15,479 bases of DNA, from NCBI GenBank assembly GCA_047972145.1, contig JBKEAI010000238.1, positions 1 through 15,479 of the forward strand, written 5' to 3'. A model generated the notes under the pieces. It was not told the origin of the DNA. It was given only the letters and a program-made list of their open reading frames with translations, and searched no databases. Position numbers and translations under genes: made by a program. Shown here piece by piece: positions 1-7,677 of this stretch (within the stretch, counting starts at the first letter, position 1; each line of letters starts with the position of its first letter). This stretch comes from JAMLGJ01 sp047972145. Lineage in GTDB: Bacteria > Actinomycetota > Acidimicrobiia > Acidimicrobiales > Microtrichaceae.

Positions 1-3000
1 CCCGACCAGCCCGTCGGCGCGGCACTCGCGGTACGGGTGCTGGTGGCGTTGCGGGCGGGCGTTCGCCTCGACCAACTCGGAGGGGACTCGATCGACGACC
101 TCGTCGACGGAGCCTCCAGCCGCCGCAACCAGATGCTGATGGATCTCGGCAGCGAGTTCGGGCTCCCGGCACAAGACGGCGCCCACGAGGCAGCCATCGA
201 CGACCTCGCAGAGATCGTGGCCAAGGCCTGCCCCCGGTACTCGTTCCCCGGCCCTGTGCTCACCGCAGAGCTCGATTCGGCGGTTACCTCCGTGCTCGGT
301 CCCCTCGGTGTGCCTTCGTCGCACATCGGAGAGGTCCTCGGGGCTCGGGGTCTGGGCGTTGGTTGGATCCACCAGGTCGGCGTCGAGCTCGCCCTCGGCG
401 CCCGCGACGGATCCAGCCGCCGTGGCGGTGATCTCGGTGGGCTCGACGTCGGTGGCACGGCGGACGATGTGGTCGTCCACGCGTTGGAATCGGCGGCTTC
501 CCGCCTGGGGGTTGTACTCGCTGCACCCGTGCAGGCAGCGGAGATGGTCGACCACGCAGGGCTGTCCGCGCTGGGCGAGCGCATCGACGGGGTCCTCGCG
601 TCGACAGCGCGGCACATGCTCGAGGCCCTCGACGAGATCCCCGACGAGGCTCCGGCCGGCACCGGTGCGGGCGCCGAGTTCGAACGCCTGGGGCTCCTCG
701 ACCGTGAACACGGTGCCGAGCGGGCGAAGGCGGTCGCTCCGATCTTCGACGAGGCGCGACATGTGGTGTTCGACTCCGGTCCGACATGGGCACGGGCGGA
801 TCTCGACCGCATGTACCACCTCGCCCGGCGGGGCGACGCGACTGCAACGGAGCTGGTCGACCGCGTGGTCACCTGGCGAGACGACGACCCGCGGATCACA
901 GCCACTGCGCGCTGGTATCGCGACCGTGCGGTAACCGCAGGGGATGCGGTCACAGCGGGCCTGATGGAACGGGTGCTCGACGAGCCACCGAGGGGTGCTG
1001 CCCTCCATGACGCGAACCTGGACGACGTCAGGCGCGTGCTCGACGAAACCGGCGAGCACCTGGCCGATCTGGCGGCATCGCTGGCGCGCAACCCCGGTGG
1101 GCTGCGCGGCGAGGTGGTGCTGGTCACCGGGGCGTCGCCGGGGTCGATCGCAGCGGGCGTTCTGCCGCACCTGTTGCGGGGAGGGGCGACGATCGTGGTC
1201 GCCACGTCGTCGCTCGACCGCGAGCGCATCGGGTGGTTCCGTGACCTGGAGCAGCGCTGGTCCGCACCCGGAGCCCGACTGCACGTGGTCCCGGCGAACC
1301 TCGCATCGTTCGACGACGTGGACGCGCTCGTAGAATGGTTGGTCACCCCCGCATCCGACGCTGCCCGAGCCGCGCAGCGCAGCGCCGGGGAGGTGCTCCT
1401 GCCCACGGTCGTGCTGCCGTTCGCCGCACCGAGGGTCGCCGGTGAGGTACCCGAGAGCGGGGCAGCCGACGAGCTGGCTCTCCGGGTGCTGCTCACCGGC
1501 GTGCAACGTCTGGTGGGTCGGCTCGGCGAGCACCACCTCGCCACCGGTGGTGAACCGATGCGGGTGGTGCTGCCACTGTCACCGAACCACGGCACCTTCG
1601 GTGGCGACGGTGCCTACGGCGCTTCGAAGGCCGCCCTGGAGACGCTGATCGCACGCGGCCGCTCCGAGGGCGAGCGGTGGGGTGACGCGGTGCGGTTCCT
1701 CGCGCCGGTGATCGGTTGGGTGAAGGGGACCTCGCTCATGGGGGCGCACGACTCGGTGTCTGCGGCCGCCGAGGCCAGCCTCGGAATTCGTACCTTCTCC
1801 GCGGCTGAGATGGGCGCGTTGATCGCTGCGATGTGTACCGACCGGGCTGCGCGCTACGCCGAGGACGGTGTGTGGCGGGTGGACCTGAGCGGAGGGCTCG
1901 CAGGATTGGAGCGGATCGATCTCACCTCCACCGAGCGGCCTTCCGACACCGACGAGCCGTCGGAGATCGATCCGGCGTCTGTAGAGGGCCAGTCTGTAGA
2001 GGGCCAGTCGGTAGAGGGCCAGTCTGTAGCAGCACTGCCCTCCCCTACGTCGCCGGAGGCGACCGCGGTGTTGCGCGGCTGGGACATCGGCGACGGACCG
2101 GTCGAGCTCCCCGAGGTGCCCAAGGGGCTAGCAGACCTCGTGGTGATCGTCGGGATATCCGAGCTGGGACCCTGGGGTTCGTCAGCGACCCGTCACCAGG
2201 CGGAGCTCGGTGGCGACCTCGGTGCGGACGCTGTCGCCGAGCTCGCTTGGCGTTGCGGTCTGGTCCACTGGGACCGCTCCGCAGCGGCGTTCATCGACAC
2301 GGGCACCGACGAGGTGGTCGAGGAGTCCGAGCTCGCCGGGCGGTACCGCGACGAGGTGCTGGCGCGCTGCGGGATCCGCACGTTCGAGCGGGACGGCCGG
2401 ATCGACCCGGCAGGGGTGGAGGGCATGGACGAGGTCTACCTCGATGCCCCCTTGGACCTGCCCGCGAGCAACGGGGACGAAGCCGCGGCCGTCGTCGCGG
2501 TCGACCCTGTTCACAGGGTTGCGCACCGCGGTCCCGACGGCTCGTGGCGCGTGCGCCTCAAGGCGGGATCCAAGGTCGCCGTCCCGTGTGTGCGTCCCCT
2601 GTCGCGCAGCGTCGGAGGACAACTGCCGACCGGGGTCGACCCGATCCGCCACGGGGTCCCTCCGGAGGCGACCGGCACGACCGACCGGTTGTCGTTGTGG
2701 AACCTCGTGGTCACCGCCGAGGCGTTCGCGGACGCCGGTGTGGGGCCAGACGAGGTGCTCGACGCGGTGCACCCCAGCGCGGTCGCCAACACCCAGGGCA
2801 CCGGCATGGGTGGGATGACCAGCCTCGAGGAGGTGTTCTCCCGGGCCACGAAGGGCACGTCGCGCTCGAACGACATCCTCCAGGAGGCGCTGGCGAACGT
2901 GGTGTCCGCCCACGTGAACCAGTCGCTGGTCGGCGGCTACGGGCCGATGGTCAATCCGGTCGCGGCGTGCGCCACCGCGGCGGTCTCCCTCGAGGAGGCG

Positions 3001-4035
3001 GTCGACAAGATCCGCCTCGGCAAGGCCCGCTTCGTGGTCGCCGGAGGCTGGGACGACCTGGGCCTGGAGGGTGTGCTCGGATTCGGCGACATGTCGGCCA
3101 CCGCTGCGAGCGCGGAGATGGAGGCGCGCGGGCTCGAGCCGCGGGAGCACTCGCGCCCCGGCGACCGCCGGCGCGGTGGGTTCGTCGAGAGCCAGGGTGG
3201 CGGCACGTTCCTGGTCACCACCGGCGACGTCGCACTCGAGATGGGTCTTCCGGTGCGTGCTGTGGTCGGCTACGCGTCGAGCTTCGGGGACGGCATCCAC
3301 ACCTCGATTCCCGCCCCCGGCCTGGGAGCGCTCGGCTGTGCGCGCGGCGGTGTGGATTCACCCCTCGCCACCGCGCTGGCCGACCTCGGCTTGGAGCCCG
3401 ACGACGTCGGGGTGGTGTCCAAGCACGACACCTCGACCCTCGCCAACGACCCGAACGAGGCGCAGCTCCACGAGTTGATCCAGCGTTCGATCGGCCGCAG
3501 CGACGGTGCACCCCTGCGGGTGGTGTCCCAGAAGGCGCTCACCGGTCACGCCAAGGGGGGTGCCGCGGCGTGGCAGATCGCAGGGCTGTGCGACATGTTC
3601 GACACCGCCGCGGTTCCGGGCAATCCCAACCTGGTGACCGTGGACCCCGAGGTGGTGGCCGGGGACTCCCTGGTGGTCGACGACCGGACGCTGCACCTCG
3701 GTGAGCCGTTGCGCGCCGGCCTGCTGAGCAGCCTCGGATTCGGCCACGTGTCCGCTGTCGTGCTGCTCGCACACCCCGCCTACTTCCTGGGGGCGGTTCC
3801 CCCCGCCGAGCGCGACGGCTACCTGGAGCGCGCACACCGCCGCCGGATCGAGGGCGCCCGGCGGCGTCAGGGCCAGCGCTACGGCCGAACACCTGTGTTC
3901 GCACGCCGAACCGAACGTCCGGAGCGCAGCGAGGAGATCGAGATGCTCCTGGCCCATGCCCCCGCTGCCCATGCCCCCGCTGCCCAGGATCCCGCAGCCC
4001 AGGATCCCGCCGCCCATGCCGGGGCGCGACGGTGA
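1..4035 (+). CDS. fas: Type I fatty acid synthase, C-terminal part (ACP end, ketoreductase, ketosynthase); 5' truncated by window
   Basis: This is the C-terminal ~1,344 residues of a cytosolic multidomain FAS-I that elongates acyl chains from acetyl/malonyl-CoA; the frame is open through base 1. Residues below count from the in-frame GTG at 37, which is not the real start. The ACP motif DGASSRRNQ puts the likely phosphopantetheine serine at S27 (115-117). The ketoreductase has a TGASPGS nucleotide loop at ~364 and S515, Y527, K531 in a GTFGGDGAYGASK context. The ketosynthase has C978 (AACATAA), H1130 (KHDTST) and H1171/K1173 (GHAKGG). ACP-KR-KS is the order seen in mycobacterial FAS-I. There is no C-terminal phosphopantetheinyl transferase domain as in fungi; acpS follows with a GTGA overlap instead. 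The KR-KS linker and the C-terminal tail carry 5-residue repeats. Acyltransferase, enoyl reductase, dehydratase and malonyl transferase domains should lie upstream of the window. Confidence 0.95.
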   Translation, partial: PDQPVGAALAVRVLVALRAGVRLDQLGGDSIDDLVDGASSRRNQMLMDLGSEFGLPAQDGAHEAAIDDLAEIVAKACPRYSFPGPVLTAELDSAVTSVLGPLGVPSSHIGEVLGARGLGVGWIHQVGVELALGARDGSSRRGGDLGGLDVGGTADDVVVHALESAASRLGVVLAAPVQAAEMVDHAGLSALGERIDGVLASTARHMLEALDEIPDEAPAGTGAGAEFERLGLLDREHGAERAKAVAPIFDEARHVVFDSGPTWARADLDRMYHLARRGDATATELVDRVVTWRDDDPRITATARWYRDRAVTAGDAVTAGLMERVLDEPPRGAALHDANLDDVRRVLDETGEHLADLAASLARNPGGLRGEVVLVTGASPGSIAAGVLPHLLRGGATIVVATSSLDRERIGWFRDLEQRWSAPGARLHVVPANLASFDDVDALVEWLVTPASDAARAAQRSAGEVLLPTVVLPFAAPRVAGEVPESGAADELALRVLLTGVQRLVGRLGEHHLATGGEPMRVVLPLSPNHGTFGGDGAYGASKAALETLIARGRSEGERWGDAVRFLAPVIGWVKGTSLMGAHDSVSAAAEASLGIRTFSAAEMGALIAAMCTDRAARYAEDGVWRVDLSGGLAGLERIDLTSTERPSDTDEPSEIDPASVEGQSVEGQSVEGQSVAALPSPTSPEATAVLRGWDIGDGPVELPEVPKGLADLVVIVGISELGPWGSSATRHQAELGGDLGADAVAELAWRCGLVHWDRSAAAFIDTGTDEVVEESELAGRYRDEVLARCGIRTFERDGRIDPAGVEGMDEVYLDAPLDLPASNGDEAAAVVAVDPVHRVAHRGPDGSWRVRLKAGSKVAVPCVRPLSRSVGGQLPTGVDPIRHGVPPEATGTTDRLSLWNLVVTAEAFADAGVGPDEVLDAVHPSAVANTQGTGMGGMTSLEEVFSRATKGTSRSNDILQEALANVVSAHVNQSLVGGYGPMVNPVAACATAAVSLEEAVDKIRLGKARFVVAGGWDDLGLEGVLGFGDMSATAASAEMEARGLEPREHSRPGDRRRGGFVESQGGGTFLVTTGDVALEMGLPVRAVVGYASSFGDGIHTSIPAPGLGALGCARGGVDSPLATALADLGLEPDDVGVVSKHDTSTLANDPNEAQLHELIQRSIGRSDGAPLRVVSQKALTGHAKGGAAAWQIAGLCDMFDTAAVPGNPNLVTVDPEVVAGDSLVVDDRTLHLGEPLRAGLLSSLGFGHVSAVVLLAHPAYFLGAVPPAERDGYLERAHRRRIEGARRRQGQRYGRTPVFARRTERPERSEEIEMLLAHAPAAHAPAAQDPAAQDPAAHAGARR
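1978..2022 (+). repeat. Three 15-bp tandem units in the FAS-I KR-KS linker
   Basis: The units at 1978, 1993 and 2008 each encode SVEGQ and differ only at the third base of the serine codon (TCT, TCT, TCG). A partial fourth copy (SV) follows. They lie in a proline/serine/glutamate-rich stretch between the ketoreductase and ketosynthase domains that looks like a flexible linker. The near-identical bases suggest recent slippage expansion that keeps the frame. Confidence 0.9.
3952..4026 (+). repeat. Five 15-bp units in the FAS-I C-terminal tail
   Basis: Consecutive 15-base units encode AHAPA, AHAPA, AQDPA, AQDPA and AHAGA, just before the terminal RR and stop. The tail follows the last ketosynthase residues by about 50 residues of Arg/Glu-rich sequence and overlaps the region just upstream of the acpS start. 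It is probably a disordered extension with no catalytic role. Confidence 0.85.
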
Positions 4036-4439
4036 CCGTTCTGGGCGTGGGCCTCGACCTGGTCGAGGTGGATGCCTTCGCGGAGCAACTGGACGCACCG
4101 GGTACCACCTTCGAGGAGTCCTTCTCGGCTCGCGAGCTGGCGGACACCTCCGGGGAGCCACCCGAACGACGTGCCAGGCGCCTCGCGGCCCGCTTCGCGG
4201 TGAAGGAGGCCTTCATAAAGGCATGGTCGGTCGCACGTCCCCACCGTGCCCCGGCTCTCAGCGAGGTGAACCTGGCCGAGATCGAGGTGGTGCTCGACGT
4301 GGCCGGCCGTCCGATCCTCGAGGTGCGCGGCGAGGTCGCCGACGCGGTGCGCTGCACCCTCGGCGAGGTCGCCATGATGACCAGCCTCACCCATGAACAC
4401 GGCACCGCGGCTGCGGTTGTGCTGATCCAGGCGCCGTGA
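4032..4439 (+). CDS. acpS: Holo-[acyl-carrier-protein] synthase
   Basis: A 135-residue AcpS-type 4'-phosphopantetheinyl transferase. It moves phosphopantetheine from CoA to a carrier-protein serine, here most likely that of the FAS-I ACP domain encoded just upstream. The family's N-terminal signature is present as GVGLDLVEV, with Mg-binding D9. The central helix reads RFAVKEAFIKA, with K58 and Mg-binding E59. The length is normal for trimeric bacterial AcpS. The GTG start overlaps the fas stop (GTGA) and no good ribosome binding site precedes it, so translation is probably coupled. Mycobacteria also keep acpS next to fas. The end overlaps the next gene by another GTGA. Confidence 0.95.
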   Translation: MTVLGVGLDLVEVDAFAEQLDAPGTTFEESFSARELADTSGEPPERRARRLAARFAVKEAFIKAWSVARPHRAPALSEVNLAEIEVVLDVAGRPILEVRGEVADAVRCTLGEVAMMTSLTHEHGTAAAVVLIQAP

Positions 4440-6295
4440 GCTTCCACGTCACCGCCTCCCGACCTGCACTGGTCGTGCGCCACCTGGTGTCCGAAGGCGA
4501 GGTCGTGCGTCGGGGTCAGGCGCTCGTGGTCACCGAGACCATGAAGCTCGAGGAGGTCGTGAACGCCCCGGGTGACGGGGTCGTCGCCTCCCTCATCGAG
4601 GAGGGCCAGATGGTCGACATCGCGGACCTGCTCGTGTTGATCGAGCCCGAGTCGGCTCGCCAGGACCCGCCGCGACGGGCACCGGTGTCGATCGGCGATG
4701 TGCTGGCCGCAGCCACGAGGCACGGGGGTACCTTCGTCGAGCTCGGGCTCCTCGGCGATGATCCGCAGGACGGTCCCGATGGTGAGCGGTTGGCTCCCGT
4801 TGCCCCGGGCGGGAACACCGTGGGCTGCGGAGTGCTCGCGGGTGTGATCCGCCACCGCGGGAGCTCGCCCGATGGCTCCGACCTGCGCAGGGTGCTCCTG
4901 GTCGGTGATCCGTCGCGCTCGATGGGAGCGGTGTCCGAACCAGAGTGCCGGGTGGTGCTCGCGGCGATCGACCTCGCCGAGGCCGAGGGCGTGCCACTGG
5001 AGTGGGTGGCGGTGAGCGCCGGTGCAGTGATCTCGCTGCACTCGGGCACCGAGAATATGGACTGGTGCGCAGCGGTCGTCGCCCGGCTCGTTCGGTTCAC
5101 CCAGGCCGGCGGCGAGGTGATCGTGGTGACCGCGGGCCCCAACGTGGGTGCCCAGTCGTACTGGAACGCCGAGGCGACCATGCTGGGGCACTGCGCCGGC
5201 ATGCTGGTGATGGTCGAGGGGTCCTCGATGGTGCTCACCGGGCGGCGGGCGCTCGGCCTCGCCGGTGGTGCCACCGAGGCGACCGACGAGATGCTCGGTG
5301 GCTACGACGAGGTGATGGGGCCCAACGGCGAGGCACATCACCGGGTCGGCAGCCTCGACGATGCGTTCGACCTCGTGCTGACGCACCACCGCGTGACGAG
5401 GGCGGCCTTGTCGCTCGACGACGTCGAACGGTCGGTCTGCGAGGAGCCCTACCGGGGGGTCGGCCCGGCCACGACCGTCGGGGAGGTCCTGGAGGTTGCG
5501 TCGAACCCCACCCGGAAGGTCGCCTTTTCGATCAGACCTGTGATGTCGGCACTGGTGGACCGGGACTCCGAACGTCTCGAGCGTTGGAAGGACCACACGG
5601 GTGCCGAGGGGGCGGTGGTATGGGACAGCCGTGTCGGCGGCGAGCCGGTGACCCTCGTGGGCATCGAATCCCACCATCGTGACGAGCTCGGCCCCGAGGT
5701 TCCCCGCGGTGGGTGGTCGGGCGCGACCCTGTACCCGGGTTCCTCCAAGAAGATCTCCAGGGCGATCAACTCGGCGTCGGGTCGCCGCGCAGTGGTGGTG
5801 CTCGCCAACCTCGCGGGGTTCGACGGGAGCCGCTGGTCCCTCCAACGCAACCAGCTCGAATGGGGAGCGGAGATCGCCCGCGCGGTGGTGAACTTCCGTG
5901 GGCCGATCGTGGTGGTGGTGATCGGACGGTTCCACGGCGGTGCCTACGTGGTGTTCAACCGGCGGCTCAACCCCAACCTCACGATGCTCGCACTCGAGGG
6001 CACCAGGGTGTCGGTCATCGGGGGGTCTGCGGCGGCCGACGTGGTGCTGAGGCGTGAGGTGGAGCGGATCGCCTCGGAGAGCCAGACCCAGGGCGACCCA
6101 GACGCCGCAGTCCGCGAGGCGCGCACGATCGTGGCGAACGAGTTCGACTCGATCCACGACGTGGAGCGGGCACATCGGATGGGCTCGGTCGACGGGGTGA
6201 TCACTGCCTCCGAATTACGCCCGGCGGTGATCGGTGCGATCAGGCGATCCGCTGGTGCGTCTGCTCAGGCACCGATCGCCACCGCCCGCAGGTAG
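4436..6295 (+). CDS. Biotinyl domain-carboxyltransferase fusion (acetyl/acyl-CoA carboxylase subunit)
   Basis: A 619-residue protein likely to carry biotin and transfer its carboxyl group to acetyl-CoA (or another acyl-CoA), giving malonyl-CoA for the FAS-I encoded in the same operon. Residues ~3-71 form a biotinyl/lipoyl-type domain with ETMKLEE, where K37 is the predicted biotin lysine. Residues ~160-330 resemble the N-half of a carboxyltransferase, including VEGSSMVLTG, and LGGYDEVMG followed by a downstream SLDDAF. Residues ~400-560 resemble the C-half, including GATLYPGSSKKISRAI, LANLAGFDGS and GGAYVVFN. The pattern recalls the BCCP-CT part of eukaryotic acetyl-CoA carboxylase. I see no AccD zinc-finger cysteines and no biotin carboxylase domain. 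The start is fixed by the GTGA overlap with acpS. The last 31 bases overlap the convergent tetR-type gene. The exact substrate is inferred. Confidence 0.85.
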   Translation: MSFHVTASRPALVVRHLVSEGEVVRRGQALVVTETMKLEEVVNAPGDGVVASLIEEGQMVDIADLLVLIEPESARQDPPRRAPVSIGDVLAAATRHGGTFVELGLLGDDPQDGPDGERLAPVAPGGNTVGCGVLAGVIRHRGSSPDGSDLRRVLLVGDPSRSMGAVSEPECRVVLAAIDLAEAEGVPLEWVAVSAGAVISLHSGTENMDWCAAVVARLVRFTQAGGEVIVVTAGPNVGAQSYWNAEATMLGHCAGMLVMVEGSSMVLTGRRALGLAGGATEATDEMLGGYDEVMGPNGEAHHRVGSLDDAFDLVLTHHRVTRAALSLDDVERSVCEEPYRGVGPATTVGEVLEVASNPTRKVAFSIRPVMSALVDRDSERLERWKDHTGAEGAVVWDSRVGGEPVTLVGIESHHRDELGPEVPRGGWSGATLYPGSSKKISRAINSASGRRAVVVLANLAGFDGSRWSLQRNQLEWGAEIARAVVNFRGPIVVVVIGRFHGGAYVVFNRRLNPNLTMLALEGTRVSVIGGSAAADVVLRREVERIASESQTQGDPDAAVREARTIVANEFDSIHDVERAHRMGSVDGVITASELRPAVIGAIRRSAGASAQAPIATARR

Positions 6296-6897
6296 GACCT
6301 CAGCGCGCGCTTCAGCTCGCGCACGGTCGCGGGGTGCGGGTGGCCGTCGTGGACCGAGAAGTGCAACAGCGAGTTGCACATCTCCACCACCACCTCGGCC
6401 ACGGTGAGCCGTCTCCGTGAGTGCAGGTCGGGGGTGAGCGGCATGATCAGCACGAGCACGGCCCTGGTGAGGCGTCGTGAATGTTGCGCGGCCAGGGCGC
6501 GGGTCGGTTCGATCGACTGCATCGCCAACCACACCGAGCGTCGCGACGGGTCGTGGCGCCATTGTTCGGCCAGGTGGTCGATGAGCGAGTCGGTCTGCTG
6601 TTGCCAGTCCACCGCGGGGAACATCGAACCGTAGGTCTCGAGTGCTCCCTCGAGCGCGGCGGTGTCCTGTTCGGCGAGCTCGGCCACGATCGCGAACTTG
6701 TTGGGGAAGTACTGGTACACCGACCCCACGGGGATCCCGGCGTTCGCGGCGATGTCCTCGGAGTTGAGGGCATCTACCCCCGTGTCGAGCAGCAGTTTGC
6801 GGCTGGTGGACAGGATCAGGTCGAAGCGCGCCTGGCCCCGCGCCGTGGACGGCCTCTTGCGCGGCGACAGCGCCACGCCCTTGGTCGCCTCGTCCAT
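6265..6897 (-). CDS. TetR-family transcriptional regulator
   Basis: A 210-residue DNA-binding regulator. The N-terminal TetR helix-turn-helix spans about residues 25-70, with the recognition region AANAGIPVGSVYQYFPNKFAI, typical of the family. The remaining ~140 residues are a helical ligand-binding/dimerisation domain whose ligand cannot be read from sequence. The ATG start at 6897 has only a weak upstream purine stretch. It is convergent to, and overlaps by 31 bases, the carboxyltransferase gene of the FAS operon. It is divergent from the FAD protein gene. It could control itself and the divergent gene through the palindrome at 6902-6914. A FasR-like role in lipid synthesis is also possible, because FasR of corynebacteria and mycobacteria is a TetR protein, but this is only inferred from position. 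Confidence 0.93.
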   Translation of the reverse strand: MDEATKGVALSPRKRPSTARGQARFDLILSTSRKLLLDTGVDALNSEDIAANAGIPVGSVYQYFPNKFAIVAELAEQDTAALEGALETYGSMFPAVDWQQQTDSLIDHLAEQWRHDPSRRSVWLAMQSIEPTRALAAQHSRRLTRAVLVLIMPLTPDLHSRRRLTVAEVVVEMCNSLLHFSVHDGHPHPATVRELKRALRSYLRAVAIGA

Positions 6898-6901
6898 CGG
6901 C

Positions 6902-6914
6902 CCACACTATGTGG
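6902..6914. promoter_or_regulatory. Inverted repeat, candidate TetR operator
   Basis: CCACA-CTA-TGTGG is a perfect 5-bp inverted repeat five bases upstream of the tetR-type start codon, in the 125-bp divergent region shared with the FAD protein gene. A second, looser inverted repeat (AACCG-N8-CGGTT) lies at 6950-6967. Position supports an operator, but the arms are short and could occur by chance. Confidence 0.35.
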
Positions 6915-7006
6915 TCCTCACCGTCGCTTGAGCGGACCCGCGTCAGGCCAACCGCTCGGATTCGGTTACCGTCGTCCTCCGGTGACGATCCGCTTGCGGG
7001 TCCAGA

Positions 7007-7015
7007 GAGAAGGAG
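7007..7015 (+). promoter_or_regulatory. Ribosome binding site fixing the TTG start at 7023
   Basis: GAGAAGGAG ends seven bases before the TTG at 7023. It is the strongest Shine-Dalgarno sequence in the area and marks TTG as the start, in preference to in-frame start codons further upstream (from 6909) that would put unrelated sequence before the FAD-binding fold. Confidence 0.8.
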
Positions 7016-7022
7016 CACAGCC

Positions 7023-7607
7023 TTGGCTGATGCAGTTGACGTGGTGGTGATCGGTGGTGGACCCGCTGGAGCGAGTGCAGCGGTGTTCCTGGCCCGCGCC
7101 GGCCTGCGCACCGTGGTGATCGACGCGGACAAGGGGATCACCCGCCGGGCGATGTTGAACAACCACCTCGGCTTCCCAGATGGGATCACCGGTCCCGAAC
7201 TGGTCGAGCGCGGCCGTGCCCAAGCCGAGCGCTCAGGTGCGGTGTGGGTGGAATCGTCCGCTGGGTCGATCGAGGCATCCGAGGGCGGGCTCACCGTGGG
7301 CACAGCCGATGGTCAGTCGTTCGAAGCCGCGAACGTGGTGCTCGCCACCGGCATGAGCGTCGCAGCGGCCGAGGCGGCCGGAGCGACGACCACTGCGGGA
7401 ACCGAACCGCGCGTTGCACACGTGGTCGAGGTCGACCCCGAGGGGCGCACCTCGGTGCCGGGTCTGTGGGCGGCCGGTACCGCCGGAGGCGTGAGCGTGC
7501 ACACGATCGTCACCGCCGGAGACGGCGCAAGGGTTGCGATCAACCTGATCAGCGAGGTGCGCGGGGAGCGACACGTCGACCACGACGTGCTGCCCTCGGG
7601 CGACTGA
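7023..7607 (+). CDS. Short FAD-binding thioredoxin-reductase-like protein
   Basis: A 194-residue flavoprotein-like gene. The N-terminus is a Rossmann FAD-binding motif (VVVIGGGPAGASAA, G11/G13/G16) ending in VVIDADK. A second FAD-contact motif, VVLATG, is at ~105-110. The C-terminal FAD segment is SVPGLWAAGTAGG at ~144-156. It is about 100 residues shorter than thioredoxin reductase: the central NADPH-binding domain and its CxxC redox centre are missing. The usual AAGD aspartate is a threonine (T153). It may bind FAD and take electrons from a partner, or act as a flavin-dependent oxidase or isomerase; the reaction is unknown. It has its own strong ribosome binding site and is divergent from the TetR gene, which may regulate it. 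Confidence 0.75.
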   Translation: MADAVDVVVIGGGPAGASAAVFLARAGLRTVVIDADKGITRRAMLNNHLGFPDGITGPELVERGRAQAERSGAVWVESSAGSIEASEGGLTVGTADGQSFEAANVVLATGMSVAAAEAAGATTTAGTEPRVAHVVEVDPEGRTSVPGLWAAGTAGGVSVHTIVTAGDGARVAINLISEVRGERHVDHDVLPSGD

Positions 7608-7632
7608 GGGGCTGCGGGTCGGCCATTACCAC

Positions 7633-7648
7633 GCTGGGCCGAGCCAGC
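7633..7648. terminator. Hairpin between convergent genes, possible terminator
   Basis: GCTgGGC-CGA-GCCAGC can fold into a six-pair stem with one bulged G and a 3-nt loop. It lies between the stops of the convergent FAD protein and DUF1801 genes. There is no clear U-tract on either strand, so its role as a terminator is weakly supported. Confidence 0.3.
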
Positions 7649-7677
7649 TCAGAAGCCGCCCCAGCTCAGAAGCCGTC
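7644..7677. repeat. 17-bp tandem duplication over the DUF1801 stop codon
   Basis: Two adjacent 17-bp copies (7644-7660 and 7661-7677) begin CCAGCTCAGAAGCCG and differ at one base. The second holds the DUF1801 gene's stop codon and last codons; the first repeats them, including TGA, just beyond the gene. A small local slippage duplication is the simplest explanation. Confidence 0.85.

Noticed and set aside
2182..3300. 372-codon open frame on the minus strand
   Set aside because: It is antisense to the FAS-I ketosynthase and has no recognisable motif.
1833..3704. 623-codon open frame on the plus strand within fas
   Set aside because: It is a shifted frame of the FAS-I ketoreductase/ketosynthase region, very rich in Arg and Gly, with no domain.
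3539..6175. 878-codon open frame on the minus strand
   Set aside because: It lies opposite fas, acpS and the carboxyltransferase, whose motifs are clear. Its translation is rich in His, Arg and Pro with no known domain, as expected for an antisense frame in GC-rich DNA.
6215..7303. 362-codon open frame on the minus strand
   Set aside because: It overlaps the TetR gene in another frame and runs through the FAD protein gene; composition is that of a shadow frame.
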